Shown piece by piece: positions 24,379 through 32,816 of a stretch of DNA of 51,329 bases (positions within the stretch are counted from its first letter, which is position 1; each line of letters begins with the position of its first letter). The stretch lies in NCBI GenBank assembly GCA_024697645.1, contig JAILFH010000086.1, forward strand, positions 1-51,329, in the 5' to 3' direction. A program made the translations under genes and the position numbers. The stretch comes from Prevotella sp. GTDB taxonomy: Bacteria > Bacteroidota > Bacteroidia > Bacteroidales > Bacteroidaceae. The notes beneath the pieces were generated by a model. The model ran no database searches, was not told the origin of the DNA, and saw only the letters and a program-made list of their open reading frames with translations.

Positions 24379-25266
24379 ATGAATAGTTCAAATCAACATA
24401 GAATTGGCCGTAGGATTGTTTTAGTGGGCATTATGCTCGCATGTGTACTGACGGCTTCGGCAAAGAAAAAGCAACAGTTGCTCATTTTGCATTCCAACGA
24501 TACTCACAGTTGCGTGATGCCCTTGAGTGAGAATCTGGCAGACACGATGCTTGCTGGTCGCGGAGGTTTCCTTCGTCGCATCGCTATGCTCAAGGAAGAG
24601 CGTCAGAAGAATCCCGACTTGATTTATTTCGATAGCGGCGACTTCAGTCAGGGCTCGCCTTACTACACGCTCTATAAGGGCGATGTGGAAGTTGGACTGA
24701 TGAATCAGATGGGGATTGATGCCTCTACAATCGGCAACCACGAATTCGACTTCGGTCTTGAGAATATGGCTCGCCTGTTCCGTATGGCCAATTTCCCGAT
24801 TATCTGCTCAAATTACGATTTCACGGGAACGGAACTTGAAGGGCTCGTGAAACCTTATACGATTATCAAGCGCAAAGGTGTGAAGATTGGTGTATTTGCG
24901 CTCGATCCGGAGTTGGATGGACTTGTGGCTCAGAAGAATTATGGGAAGATAAAATACCTCGACCCTGCTACTTGTGCCAACAAAATGGTCAGTCTGCTGA
25001 AGGACAAGAAGAAGTGCGACTTGGTGGTCTGCATCAGCCATCTCGGATGGGACACGACTCCGAAAGCACCGGGAGTTCCCGATTCTGACAATACTACAAT
25101 TCCTAAGACTCGCGGCATTGACCTCGTGCTGGGCGGTCATTCTCATACTTATTTCAAGAAACTTCACTATCTCACCGATATGGACGGAAGACAAGTGCCT
25201 ATTGACCAGAACGGAAAGCACGGAATCTTTATCGGACGAATCACCATCGATATGGAGCAGAAATAG
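24379..25266 (+). CDS. Exported 5'-nucleotidase metallophosphatase domain protein
   Basis: About 295 residues from the ATG at 24379; an in-frame TTG at 24370 is less likely. A signal segment (IVLVGIMLACVLTASA) is followed by the calcineurin-like metallophosphatase core of UshA-type 5'-nucleotidases: LLILHSNDTHS (metal Asp and His), YFDSGDFSQGSPYY, STIGNHEFDFG (Asn-His), NFPIICSNYDF, CISHLGWD and LGGHSHTYF. All metal ligands expected for a two-metal site are visible. The C-terminal base-binding domain is absent and is encoded by the preceding gene. Ends with a good terminator. Confidence 0.92.
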   Translation: MNSSNQHRIGRRIVLVGIMLACVLTASAKKKQQLLILHSNDTHSCVMPLSENLADTMLAGRGGFLRRIAMLKEERQKNPDLIYFDSGDFSQGSPYYTLYKGDVEVGLMNQMGIDASTIGNHEFDFGLENMARLFRMANFPIICSNYDFTGTELEGLVKPYTIIKRKGVKIGVFALDPELDGLVAQKNYGKIKYLDPATCANKMVSLLKDKKKCDLVVCISHLGWDTTPKAPGVPDSDNTTIPKTRGIDLVLGGHSHTYFKKLHYLTDMDGRQVPIDQNGKHGIFIGRITIDMEQK

Positions 25267-25321
25267 TTGTCCGTTGGGTAATGGGAAATTGAATTTTGCC
25301 CCGACACCTTATATATAATAC

Positions 25322-25355
25322 GCGCGCATAAGAAGTTTATGTGCGCTTATTTTTT
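25322..25355 (+). terminator. Terminator after the split nucleotidase genes
   Basis: GCGCGCATAA pairs with TTATGTGCGC (one G-U pair) around a GAAGT loop, followed by TTATTTTTT. It lies 55 bp after the stop. Confidence 0.85.
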
Positions 25356-25451
25356 GTTAGGAGTATATGAAAAAGTTCAGGTTCGACAAAAATCCCTTCA
25401 TGAAAGAAAAGGAATTGTCAGCAGGATTTTTGCTTTTGCGAATGATTTCTC

Positions 25452-26921
25452 CTAAGTGCGCACCAGATTGCGGCCCGCATCGATTCTGAGGAAGATGAAG
25501 AGCAGGATGGTGAATCCCCAAAGGTTTGAACCGCCGTAGGAGAAGAAGGGTAGGGGAATGCCGATGACAGGAGTCAGTCCGAGCACCATACCCACATTGA
25601 TGAACACGTGGAAGAGGAAAACACTCGCCACACAGTACCCATATACTCGTCCGAATTTATATGGTTGTCGTTCGGCTAAGAATATGAGCCGCAAAATGAG
25701 CGCAAGGAACAAGATGAGCACACCTGCCGAACCGAAGAATCCTTCCTCTTCGCCCACCGTACAGAAAATGAAGTCGGTGTCTTGTTCGGGTACGAACTTC
25801 AGTTTCGTCTGCGTTCCGTTGAGGAATCCCTTACCTTGCAATCCGCCAGAGCCAATGGCAATCTGGCTTTGGTGAACATTGTAGCCCGCGCCCGCCAAAT
25901 CTTCCTCAAGTCCAAGTAGTACGTTGATGCGCACGCGCTGGTGAGGCTTCATCACGTCGTTGAGCACGTAACTTGCTGAATAGAAGAACGCGATGCTGCC
26001 CAATGCGAAGGCCGCAATGAAGAAATAATTGCGGAAACGAGTGCTGAGTCCTTGATAAATCAAGATGCCGATTATCACTGCAGCAAGGATGAGTTGCACA
26101 TAGACAATGTCGAAGGGAATGACGTATTTCGAAAAGAGCAAGGCTCCTACGGTTACACCGATAATTGTGGCGAAAAGACGTAACATGCGCTCTCGGTTTT
26201 CGCAATAGATGCCGACCATTGCCGCTGAGAACAATTCTACGAGCAATAGCACGGTGAACTTTCCGACTGATGTGGGCGTATCCCAAAGTGCAACCGCATC
26301 GTACTTGATGCCCACGACGAAATAGATGACCATAGCCACAGCCGTGAAAAGGAGCGAACCAGTCATTCCCTCACGATAGAACATGAGGAAGAACGACAGA
26401 TAGACCAATGCGGAACCTGTTTCCTTCTGGCCAATAATCATGAGCATGGGAAGAATCACAATGGCGCAAGCGACAGCAAAATGTTTCCACTGTCGGATGT
26501 CGATTCCGTAAGTGGACATGAATTTCGCGACAGCAAGTGCGGTTGCAAACTTCGCAAACTCGGCTGGCTGTACGCGCAAAGGACCTAATACAAGCCACGA
26601 ACGGGAACCCTTAATCTCGTGTGGATTGAATATGGTCGCCAGCAAAACCAGTAGCAATAATCCATAGATGATATAGGCGGCGCCATCGTATAGTCGGTCG
26701 TCGAGAAGCATGATGACAAGACCGAGAGTAATACTTGTGCCAATCCAGACAATCTGCATACCCGAACGAGTTGACAGACTGAAGATGTCGGTGTCGCCAT
26801 AGGTGTATGAAGCACCGCAGACACTAATCCACCCGAAGGTGAGAAGTGCCAGATAGATGCCAATGGTCCACCAATCGAGTGAACCAAGCACGCTAGGCTG
26901 TTTGTCTGGGTTTTGCTTCAT
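25452..26921 (-). CDS. rodA: Rod-shape SEDS peptidoglycan polymerase RodA
   Basis: A 489-residue SEDS-family membrane protein with about ten helices, which polymerises lipid II glycan strands together with PBP2. Recognisable segments are GSRSWLVLGPLRVQPAEFAKF (in part, near residue 110), the periplasmic loop KPHQRVRINVLLGLEED (near 330), QIAIGSGGLQGKGF, EQDTDFIFCTVGEE and the C-terminal IPLPFFSYGGSNL. It is longer than enterobacterial RodA (about 370) because of extra helices in the middle, which is usual in Bacteroidota. It is the last gene of the mreB-mreC-mreD-mrdA-rodA cluster, 11 bp after mrdA. Confidence 0.95.
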   Translation of the reverse strand: MKQNPDKQPSVLGSLDWWTIGIYLALLTFGWISVCGASYTYGDTDIFSLSTRSGMQIVWIGTSITLGLVIMLLDDRLYDGAAYIIYGLLLLVLLATIFNPHEIKGSRSWLVLGPLRVQPAEFAKFATALAVAKFMSTYGIDIRQWKHFAVACAIVILPMLMIIGQKETGSALVYLSFFLMFYREGMTGSLLFTAVAMVIYFVVGIKYDAVALWDTPTSVGKFTVLLLVELFSAAMVGIYCENRERMLRLFATIIGVTVGALLFSKYVIPFDIVYVQLILAAVIIGILIYQGLSTRFRNYFFIAAFALGSIAFFYSASYVLNDVMKPHQRVRINVLLGLEEDLAGAGYNVHQSQIAIGSGGLQGKGFLNGTQTKLKFVPEQDTDFIFCTVGEEEGFFGSAGVLILFLALILRLIFLAERQPYKFGRVYGYCVASVFLFHVFINVGMVLGLTPVIGIPLPFFSYGGSNLWGFTILLFIFLRIDAGRNLVRT

Positions 26922-26932
26922 GATTTGTCTCT

Positions 26933-29017
26933 TTATTGCTTTGTCTCTTTGGCCTTTGTAAGAGCCGTTTCACTGTTCTTGCTTCCTTGAGAAACTTTAT
27001 TTTGTTCTCCTTGCGTCTCTTTGCTCTTGGTAGGAGTCGTTCCCGCGTTCCTGTCCTGTTGCGTCTTCTTACTCTCGGTTACGGAAGATTCCTTTCCAGT
27101 CTCTTGCTTCGTCTCCTTACTCTTGTCCTGAGTCGTTTCCGACTTCTTCTTGGAATCCTTCGACTCGTCGCGATAGACGTCGCCATAATAGATGCGCTTC
27201 TTCTGGAACGATGCAGCGCGGGCTTCAGAAGCGGGCGAGAGTTTGCCGTTGATGTATTTCTCCATGATGAGGGCTCCAAGAGGAACACCATAGTCTGCAC
27301 CCCAACCACCATTCTCAACATAGACCGCAACGGCAATCTTCGGATTGTTCATCGGGGCGAATCCCATGAATGCAGAGTGGTCGTGACCTTTGTTCTGGGC
27401 CGTACCGGTCTTACCGCAGACTGCATAGTCGAAACGATTGGCCGAGCGGCAGGTTCCTCTTTCCACAGCCGAGCGCATACCTGCTACAACATATTCGTAA
27501 CTCTTTCGTGACACTTTTGTATATCGGCGGCTGGTGAATGTCGTGTCGAGCGGTTCTCCCTTCACTTTTCTCACCACATGCGGTGTATAGAAATAGCCGC
27601 GATTGGCGATTGTGGCAGCAAGGTTCGCAATCTGAAGAGGTGTTGCCAAAACCTCACCCTGTCCGATGGAGATAGAGATGATGGTCAGTCCGTTCCATGA
27701 ACCATGATAGTGCTTGTCGTAGAACTCAGCATTCGGGATAAGGCCTCGCTTCTCGCCGGGTAGGTCGACTCCTAACTTATAGCCGAATCCCATCGACACC
27801 ATATAGTCGCGCCAGATATTCATTGCGTCTTGCACATGTGGATATTTCTTGCGATTACCCATCATGTAGTAGAGTCCCCAGCAGAAATAACCGTTGCAGG
27901 AAGTACTGATGGCGGGAATAAGGGGCAGGGGTGAAGCGTGACCATGACATCCCACACGAAGATTTCTATAGCGGAAGCCGCGTGAACAGGGGAAAGAGGT
28001 GCTTGCGGTGATAATGCCTTCAGAAAGGAAGGTGAGTGCCTGAGTGGTCTTGAAGGTAGAGCCGGGAGGATAGAGTCCTTGAATACCACGATTGATTTGC
28101 GGCTTTCTTGGATTGCGCGAGAGTTCCTTATGGGCTTTTCCTCGCTGGCGACCCGTCATCATACGTGGGTCGTAGTTAGGAGAACTCACCATGCAGAGCA
28201 CTTCGCCCGTTGCAGGTTCAATTGCCACAATACTTCCGACTTTTCCCTCGAGAAGCCGTTCACCAAGTGCTTGGAGTTCAATATCGATGGAAAGCGTAAG
28301 GTCCTTACCGGCAATAGGTCTCTGGTCGAGCGCACCATTCTGATAGCGGCCTTTGATGCGGCCACGAGCGTCACGAAGCAGAATCTGTATTCCCTTCTGG
28401 CCTCGCAGTTGCTTCTCATAACTTCGCTCGATACCGAGTTTGCCGATATAGTCGCCCGGCTGATAGTAGTCGTCTTCCTCAATATCGCTGGGAGAAACCT
28501 CTCCTACATCACCCAATACGTGTGCTCCGTAGGGGAACTCATATTGGCGGATGCTGCGTTTCTGTACATAAAAGCCGGGAAAACGAAATAGTTTCTCCTG
28601 AAAAACACTGAACTCCTTATCGGAGAGTTGACTCATGAAGAGTTGCTGCGTGAATCGGGAATAGCCTGGATTCTTCGAACGGTCCTTGATGTCGGCCATT
28701 CGCTGAATGAAGAATTCCTTTGTGATGCCGAGTGCCTCGCAAAATGCCAACGTATCGAGTCGGTTGGCCTGTTCGTTCATGATGACCATAATGTCATAGG
28801 CGGGCTGGTTGTAGACCAGCAGTTTACCATTACGGTCGGAGATGATACCGCGCGATGGGTATTCAATCTTCTTTAGGAAGGCATTCGAGTCGGCGTTTTT
28901 TTTGTAGTCGTCGCTAAGGAGTTGCAAGGTAAATAGACGAATGATATAGATGACGACAATCAATGTCGCCACACCTCCTATCACGTAACGTCTATAGGCC
29001 AGATTGAAATCCTTCAT
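26933..29017 (-). CDS. mrdA: Penicillin-binding protein 2 (class B transpeptidase) with a hydrophilic tail
   Basis: A 694-residue protein. One N-terminal membrane helix (residues 11-31) is followed by the PBP dimerisation domain and a transpeptidase domain with the catalytic Ser320 in PPGSTFKT, the SxN motif in STSCNG and the KTG motif at Lys536 in CGKTGTAQ. It cross-links side-wall peptidoglycan with RodA. Residues about 617-694 form a tail rich in Lys, Glu, Ser, Thr and Gln (units like KSKETKQ and KSKETQG), predicted disordered and periplasmic. Its start overlaps the mreD stop as ATGA. Confidence 0.95.
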   Translation of the reverse strand: MKDFNLAYRRYVIGGVATLIVVIYIIRLFTLQLLSDDYKKNADSNAFLKKIEYPSRGIISDRNGKLLVYNQPAYDIMVIMNEQANRLDTLAFCEALGITKEFFIQRMADIKDRSKNPGYSRFTQQLFMSQLSDKEFSVFQEKLFRFPGFYVQKRSIRQYEFPYGAHVLGDVGEVSPSDIEEDDYYQPGDYIGKLGIERSYEKQLRGQKGIQILLRDARGRIKGRYQNGALDQRPIAGKDLTLSIDIELQALGERLLEGKVGSIVAIEPATGEVLCMVSSPNYDPRMMTGRQRGKAHKELSRNPRKPQINRGIQGLYPPGSTFKTTQALTFLSEGIITASTSFPCSRGFRYRNLRVGCHGHASPLPLIPAISTSCNGYFCWGLYYMMGNRKKYPHVQDAMNIWRDYMVSMGFGYKLGVDLPGEKRGLIPNAEFYDKHYHGSWNGLTIISISIGQGEVLATPLQIANLAATIANRGYFYTPHVVRKVKGEPLDTTFTSRRYTKVSRKSYEYVVAGMRSAVERGTCRSANRFDYAVCGKTGTAQNKGHDHSAFMGFAPMNNPKIAVAVYVENGGWGADYGVPLGALIMEKYINGKLSPASEARAASFQKKRIYYGDVYRDESKDSKKKSETTQDKSKETKQETGKESSVTESKKTQQDRNAGTTPTKSKETQGEQNKVSQGSKNSETALTKAKETKQ

Positions 29018-29517
29018 ATCTTGCAGCGGAAATATTCGATGACGAGGACAAGAATGCTAGTGATGACGAAACTTCCTCCCACGCATTCCAGCCAGTGGAG
29101 CCAGTCGGTGAAGGAGAAAGCCTCGAGGGCAAAGAACGACAGGCAATAGATGAGGACGATGATCAAGGCGTAGACGGAGAATTTCCCGATGCCAAGAGAG
29201 TTCATCGAGGGAGTCAGGTCTTCAGGGCTCTCACGGGGAAGGAAGAGAGTGAGCAGATAGGGTTGGAGCAAGCCGATGAAAGTCATCGCGCCAGCAGCAA
29301 CGCCTGGGGTGTTGGAGAATACGTCGACACAAAGTCCCATTGTGAAGCAACTCACGAGGATTGCCCAGCGTGGGAAGTCGCGACGGAATAGCATTGCGAT
29401 ATAGACATATAGAAGGGGAGTAGCGCAGTTGAAGAGGTGGATGTGATTCAGCACCAATGCCTGCGCCAGCAGTAAGAGGACAAACGCCCCGATTCCTTTT
29501 AATATGTCTGTATTCAT
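29014..29517 (-). CDS. mreD: Rod shape-determining protein MreD
   Basis: A 167-residue integral membrane protein with five or six helices. Recognisable features are the N-terminal ALVLNHIHLFNCATPLLYVY and the GAMTFIGLLQPYLL region. It bridges MreC and the SEDS-PBP2 pair in the elongasome. It lies 29 bp after mreC and overlaps mrdA by 4 bp. Sequence conservation of MreD is low, so context carries much of the assignment. Confidence 0.9.
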   Translation of the reverse strand: MNTDILKGIGAFVLLLLAQALVLNHIHLFNCATPLLYVYIAMLFRRDFPRWAILVSCFTMGLCVDVFSNTPGVAAGAMTFIGLLQPYLLTLFLPRESPEDLTPSMNSLGIGKFSVYALIIVLIYCLSFFALEAFSFTDWLHWLECVGGSFVITSILVLVIEYFRCKI

Positions 29518-29546
29518 TTGCCTATAATCTTAATTCTTAAAGATTC

Positions 29547-30407
29547 CTATCTGACTACCTTAGTCGAATCCTGCGCCGCACGCATCAGTTGGAGCCGTTC
29601 CTTCATGGAGTCGTCGGCTATGACGCAAACATCGCGCAAACGTCCGAAGTCGGTGCTGAGTTTCACCTGCACACGGTAGGACAGACCATCGGCCGAATTG
29701 AAGACGTAGCCGACCTTACCCACCATGATTCCTTCAGGGAAGATGCTCGAATAGCCACTTGTGACCACATTGTCGCCACGACGGAAATGAGCGTGGCGGG
29801 GTACATCGTCCATATAGGCAAGGCTGCAGGGACCACCATTCCAGTGGAGATAGCCGAAGTAGCCACGTTTCTCAATGGTACAACTGATGTTCGACTGCGA
29901 ACTCAGCACGGGAATGACAATTGAGTAGTGGGAGGAAGTCATATAGACAATACCCACGACACCAGTTCCTGACACCACACCCATGTCCTTATGAACGCCG
30001 TCGGTCTCACCCTTGTCAAGTGTGATGAGGTTGTCGGGCTTGGAAATCTCGTTGGTAATCACTTTCGCCGGGATGAGTTTGTACTGTGCCAGCATCTTCA
30101 GTTGAGTGCTCTGCATGAATGCTGAGTCGCCCGAGATAGAAGATAACTTTTCTGAAAGTTTGGCTACCTGATGTTCAAGATATGTATTGCGCTGGGTTAG
30201 TTCCTCGTTCACCTTTGTCAGTGAGAAGAACGATTCTACTTCCGAACTCCACTCGTAGACTTTTCCTGCTGCGACGTTGGCAGAAGAGAACCACACGCTG
30301 CCCTGATAACTGTTGTACTGAAACAGCAATATCGCACTGATTACTTCCAATATGAGGAAGACGAACCAGTGGTGATACTTCACGATGAACGCTATCAGGT
30401 TCTTCAT
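29547..30407 (-). CDS. mreC: Rod shape-determining protein MreC
   Basis: A 286-residue protein with one N-terminal membrane helix (about residues 13-30), a short coiled coil (residues about 62-95, LTQRNTYLEHQVAKLSEKL) and the two-barrel periplasmic domain with KVITNEISKPDNLITLDKGE, GVVSGTGVVGIVYMTSSHYS and VVTSGYSSIFPEGIMVGKV (shown in part). It activates PBP2 in the elongasome. A 127-bp gap with a large hairpin separates it from mreB. Confidence 0.93.
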   Translation of the reverse strand: MKNLIAFIVKYHHWFVFLILEVISAILLFQYNSYQGSVWFSSANVAAGKVYEWSSEVESFFSLTKVNEELTQRNTYLEHQVAKLSEKLSSISGDSAFMQSTQLKMLAQYKLIPAKVITNEISKPDNLITLDKGETDGVHKDMGVVSGTGVVGIVYMTSSHYSIVIPVLSSQSNISCTIEKRGYFGYLHWNGGPCSLAYMDDVPRHAHFRRGDNVVTSGYSSIFPEGIMVGKVGYVFNSADGLSYRVQVKLSTDFGRLRDVCVIADDSMKERLQLMRAAQDSTKVVR

Positions 30408-30455
30408 CTATTTTACAATTTGCAGATTTCTTGGAACGACCAAGGATAAAGCAAA

Positions 30456-30524
30456 TTCGATTTACGACCCTACAAAGCAGAAGACACAGTAAGGCCTTCG
30501 CAAATTGTAGAATCGTAAATCGAA
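30456..30524 (-). other. Long hairpin between mreB and mreC
   Basis: TTCGATTTACGA (30456-30467) is the exact reverse complement of TCGTAAATCGAA (30513-30524), and CTACAA (30470-30475) of TTGTAG (30505-30510). The stem is 12 bp, a 2x2 internal loop, then 6 bp, closing a 29-nt loop. There is no T run on either strand, so it does not look like a classical terminator. It could stabilise the mreB RNA or lower expression of downstream genes. Confidence 0.7.
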
Positions 30525-30534
30525 AAATAACGGT

Positions 30535-31557
30535 TTATCTCATCAGGAATGAGAAACGGTCAACATTCTTCAGGGCAATACCGGCACCCTTCGCCACACA
30601 GTGGAGCGGATCCTCGGCTACGATGAAGTTGATGTTGATCTTGTCGGTCAGACGCTTGGCCAGACCACGCAGCAGAGCGCCACCACCAGTGAGGTAAATG
30701 CCGTTCTTCACAATGTCGGCATAGAGTTCGGGCGGTGTATTCTCCAACGCGTTGAGCACAGCGGTTTCGATGCGGGCTACGGTCTTGTCCAGACAATGGG
30801 CAATCTCCTGATAGCACACGGGAACCTCCATGGGGAGAGCGGTGATGCGATTAGGTCCGACAACAACGAAATCCTCAGGACCTTCATCGCCCAGATCGGT
30901 CAGGGCAGAACCCACATTAATCTTGATACGCTCAGCCATACGCTCAGAAACCTTCACGTTGTGTTGACGGAACATATATTCCTGAATGTCGGCAGTAAGG
31001 TCGTCGCCAGCCACCTTGATGGAGTTATTGGCAACGATGCCACCCAGTGAAATCACTGCGATTTCTGTGGTGCCACCACCTATATCGACAATCATATTTC
31101 CCTCGGGAGCCTCTACGTCGAGACCAATACCAATGGCAGCAGCCATAGGTTCAAAAATCAGATAGACGTCGCGACCGTCAGCATGCTCTGCTGAGTCGCG
31201 TACGGCACGCAGTTCAACCTCAGTTGAGCCGCTGGGTACGCCAATGACCATACGCAGCGAAGAGGAGAACAGGCGAGAGCCAGAATGAACCATCTTAATC
31301 AGCCCGCGCATCATTTGCTCGCAGGCGGTGAAGTCGGCAATTACACCGTCGCGCAGCGGGCGGATTGTACGGATGCCGGGGTTTTCTTTCTCATACATCA
31401 TCTTGGCCTTCTCACCTACGGCAATCATCTTGTCGGTACGGCGGTCAAGGGCCACTACAGAAGGTTCGTCAACAACAATCTTGTCATCACTGATAATGAT
31501 GGTGTTGGCGGTTCCCAGGTCCATTGCAATTTCCTGAATAAAACTGAAAAATCCCAT
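30535..31557 (-). CDS. mreB: Rod shape-determining actin homologue MreB
   Basis: A 340-residue cytoplasmic actin-like ATPase that organises side-wall synthesis. Phosphate 1 motif is MDLGTANTIII (residues 12-22), phosphate 2 motif is VDIGGGTTEIAVISLGG (near 165), and the adenosine motif is LTGGGALLRGLA (near 290). Length is normal. It heads the mre operon; a 145-bp gap separates it from the upstream IMP cyclohydrolase gene, with no obvious promoter box between them. Confidence 0.97.
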   Translation of the reverse strand: MGFFSFIQEIAMDLGTANTIIISDDKIVVDEPSVVALDRRTDKMIAVGEKAKMMYEKENPGIRTIRPLRDGVIADFTACEQMMRGLIKMVHSGSRLFSSSLRMVIGVPSGSTEVELRAVRDSAEHADGRDVYLIFEPMAAAIGIGLDVEAPEGNMIVDIGGGTTEIAVISLGGIVANNSIKVAGDDLTADIQEYMFRQHNVKVSERMAERIKINVGSALTDLGDEGPEDFVVVGPNRITALPMEVPVCYQEIAHCLDKTVARIETAVLNALENTPPELYADIVKNGIYLTGGGALLRGLAKRLTDKININFIVAEDPLHCVAKGAGIALKNVDRFSFLMR

Positions 31558-31701
31558 AATTACTTTTTCTTTTTATAGCTATAAATATATTTTTTCTCTA
31601 TTACTCGAGATTTCCGGAAGAGCAGTTTGCTTTTTATTTCCTAAATATTCCGGAGAGGGGGCAGTTCGCTAGAATTTGTAAAGTCTAGTCGTCTGGAGTT
31701 G

Positions 31702-32307
31702 TTATTTCTTCTTGCTGTCATTGAACCAACGGCCAATAGCAGTGTCGTAGTGACTCGAAACGCCAAAGGCACGTGCTGCCAATTCGCGGCGATCAGCCAG
31801 AGTGGTGGCTGCACCATTTTCATTCAGAATGTTCACCATCAGTCCATATTCAGCCTTGCTGGGAACAATTGCCACGTCGTTGAAGTTCTTGGCAGCGGCG
31901 CGAATGAGTGAAATACCGCCGATATCGATTTTCTCAATGATGTCCTCTGCTGAGGCACCGCTCTCGACGGTCTGCTCAAACGGATAGAGGTCGACGATGA
32001 CGAGGTCAATCTCAGGAATCTCGTACTTAGCCATCTGCTCGCGGTCGCCTTCATTGTCGCGACGCCCCAGGATTCCGCCGAATACTTTCGGATGGAGCGT
32101 CTTCACACGACCACCAAGAATAGACGGATATGTTGTCAGGTCCTCTACCTTCTGGCAAGGATAACCCAAACTTTCAATAAACTGTTGTGTACCTCCTGTT
32201 GACAGGAATTTAACTCCATCAGCGTGGAGTTTTTCGAGTAGTTCTTCGAGACCATCTTTGTGGTAGACCGATACCAGCGCGGTCTTGATCTTCTTTGTTT
32301 CAGCCAT
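31702..32307 (-). CDS. purH: IMP cyclohydrolase, stand-alone (N-terminal half of PurH)
   Basis: A 201-residue protein equal to the IMP cyclohydrolase (MGS-like) half of bifunctional PurH, which closes FAICAR to IMP. Visible features are KTALVSVYHKDGLEEL, the STGGT loop (near residue 36), GGRVKTLHPKVFGGIL, VDLYPFEQTV and the DIGGISLIRAAAKNF segment. It ends with YDTAIGRWFNDSKKK where the domain boundary of full-length PurH lies; no transformylase sequence follows before mreB. The other half is at 13320-14531. From memory, other Bacteroidales carry a full-length purH directly upstream of mreB, so this looks like a domain-loss product. Promoter TATCTTTG at 32366-32359. Confidence 0.92.
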   Translation of the reverse strand: MAETKKIKTALVSVYHKDGLEELLEKLHADGVKFLSTGGTQQFIESLGYPCQKVEDLTTYPSILGGRVKTLHPKVFGGILGRRDNEGDREQMAKYEIPEIDLVIVDLYPFEQTVESGASAEDIIEKIDIGGISLIRAAAKNFNDVAIVPSKAEYGLMVNILNENGAATTLADRRELAARAFGVSSHYDTAIGRWFNDSKKK

Positions 32308-32358
32308 GTTTTCTGGTTGTTTTATTTGTTTGTGCGTACATTTTTATAAAAGGGACTG

Positions 32359-32366
32359 CAAAGATA
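32359..32366 (-). promoter_or_regulatory. Promoter -7 box of the IMP cyclohydrolase gene
   Basis: CAAAGATA on the plus strand is TATCTTTG on the minus strand, 52 bp before the ATG. Confidence 0.6.
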
Positions 32367-32545
32367 CAAAATCTCCTTGAACAATCCATTTTTTTTCTGA
32401 AGTTTTTTTCGCAAATAACTGAAAAATTATCCTATGTCAATTTTTACCTTCAAAAGTATCGTCTTGATTGGCCTTAAAAAGAGACTGCCAACCTTGTGGC
32501 TGGCAGAACATTACTTAAAACTTATCAAGTATTGTGAGTTAACAG

Positions 32546-32619
32546 TAGCGGGAGAGGGACCCGAACCCTCGACCTCCGGATTATGAATCCGACGCTCTAA
32601 CCAACTGAGCTATCCCGCC
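32546..32619 (-). tRNA. tRNA-Met (anticodon CAT)
   Basis: A 74-nt tRNA with acceptor GGCGGGA/TCCCGCT, D-arm AGCTCAGTTGGTTAGAG, anticodon loop TTCATAA and T-arm GGGTTCGGGTCCC. The general form is that of an elongator tRNA-Met; a tRNA-Ile with modified CAT cannot be fully excluded. A TACCTTTG box lies upstream at 32694-32687. Confidence 0.93.
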
Positions 32620-32686
32620 ATCCGTCTGCATCCTGATTGGAGCGGCTTCGCTATTAGCAACCGGCATCCTTTCCTGAAATGCGGTG

Positions 32687-32694
32687 CAAAGGTA
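32687..32694 (-). promoter_or_regulatory. Promoter -7 box of tRNA-Met
   Basis: CAAAGGTA on the plus strand is TACCTTTG on the minus strand, 68 bp before the mature tRNA start. Confidence 0.5.
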
Positions 32695-32734
32695 ATATAA
32701 AGTTTTTAATCCTCCAAAATTTTCGGCAAAATTT

Positions 32735-32765
32735 TTTGTAATCTCTCAAGTTTTCATTATCTTTG
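32735..32765 (+). promoter_or_regulatory. Promoter of the START-like protein gene
   Basis: TTTG at 32735-32738, a 19-bp spacer, and TATCTTTG at 32758-32765. This is one of the best consensus promoters in the window, 51 bp before the ATG at 32817. Confidence 0.8.
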
Positions 32766-32816
32766 CAACGAGAAAAGGTAAAAATAATTCAAACTAGCAC
32801 CTAAAAACCTATCGAC

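Noticed and set aside
31557..31702. Remnant of the PurH transformylase domain before mreB
   Set aside because: All three minus-strand frames are interrupted and none resembles the transformylase N-terminus.
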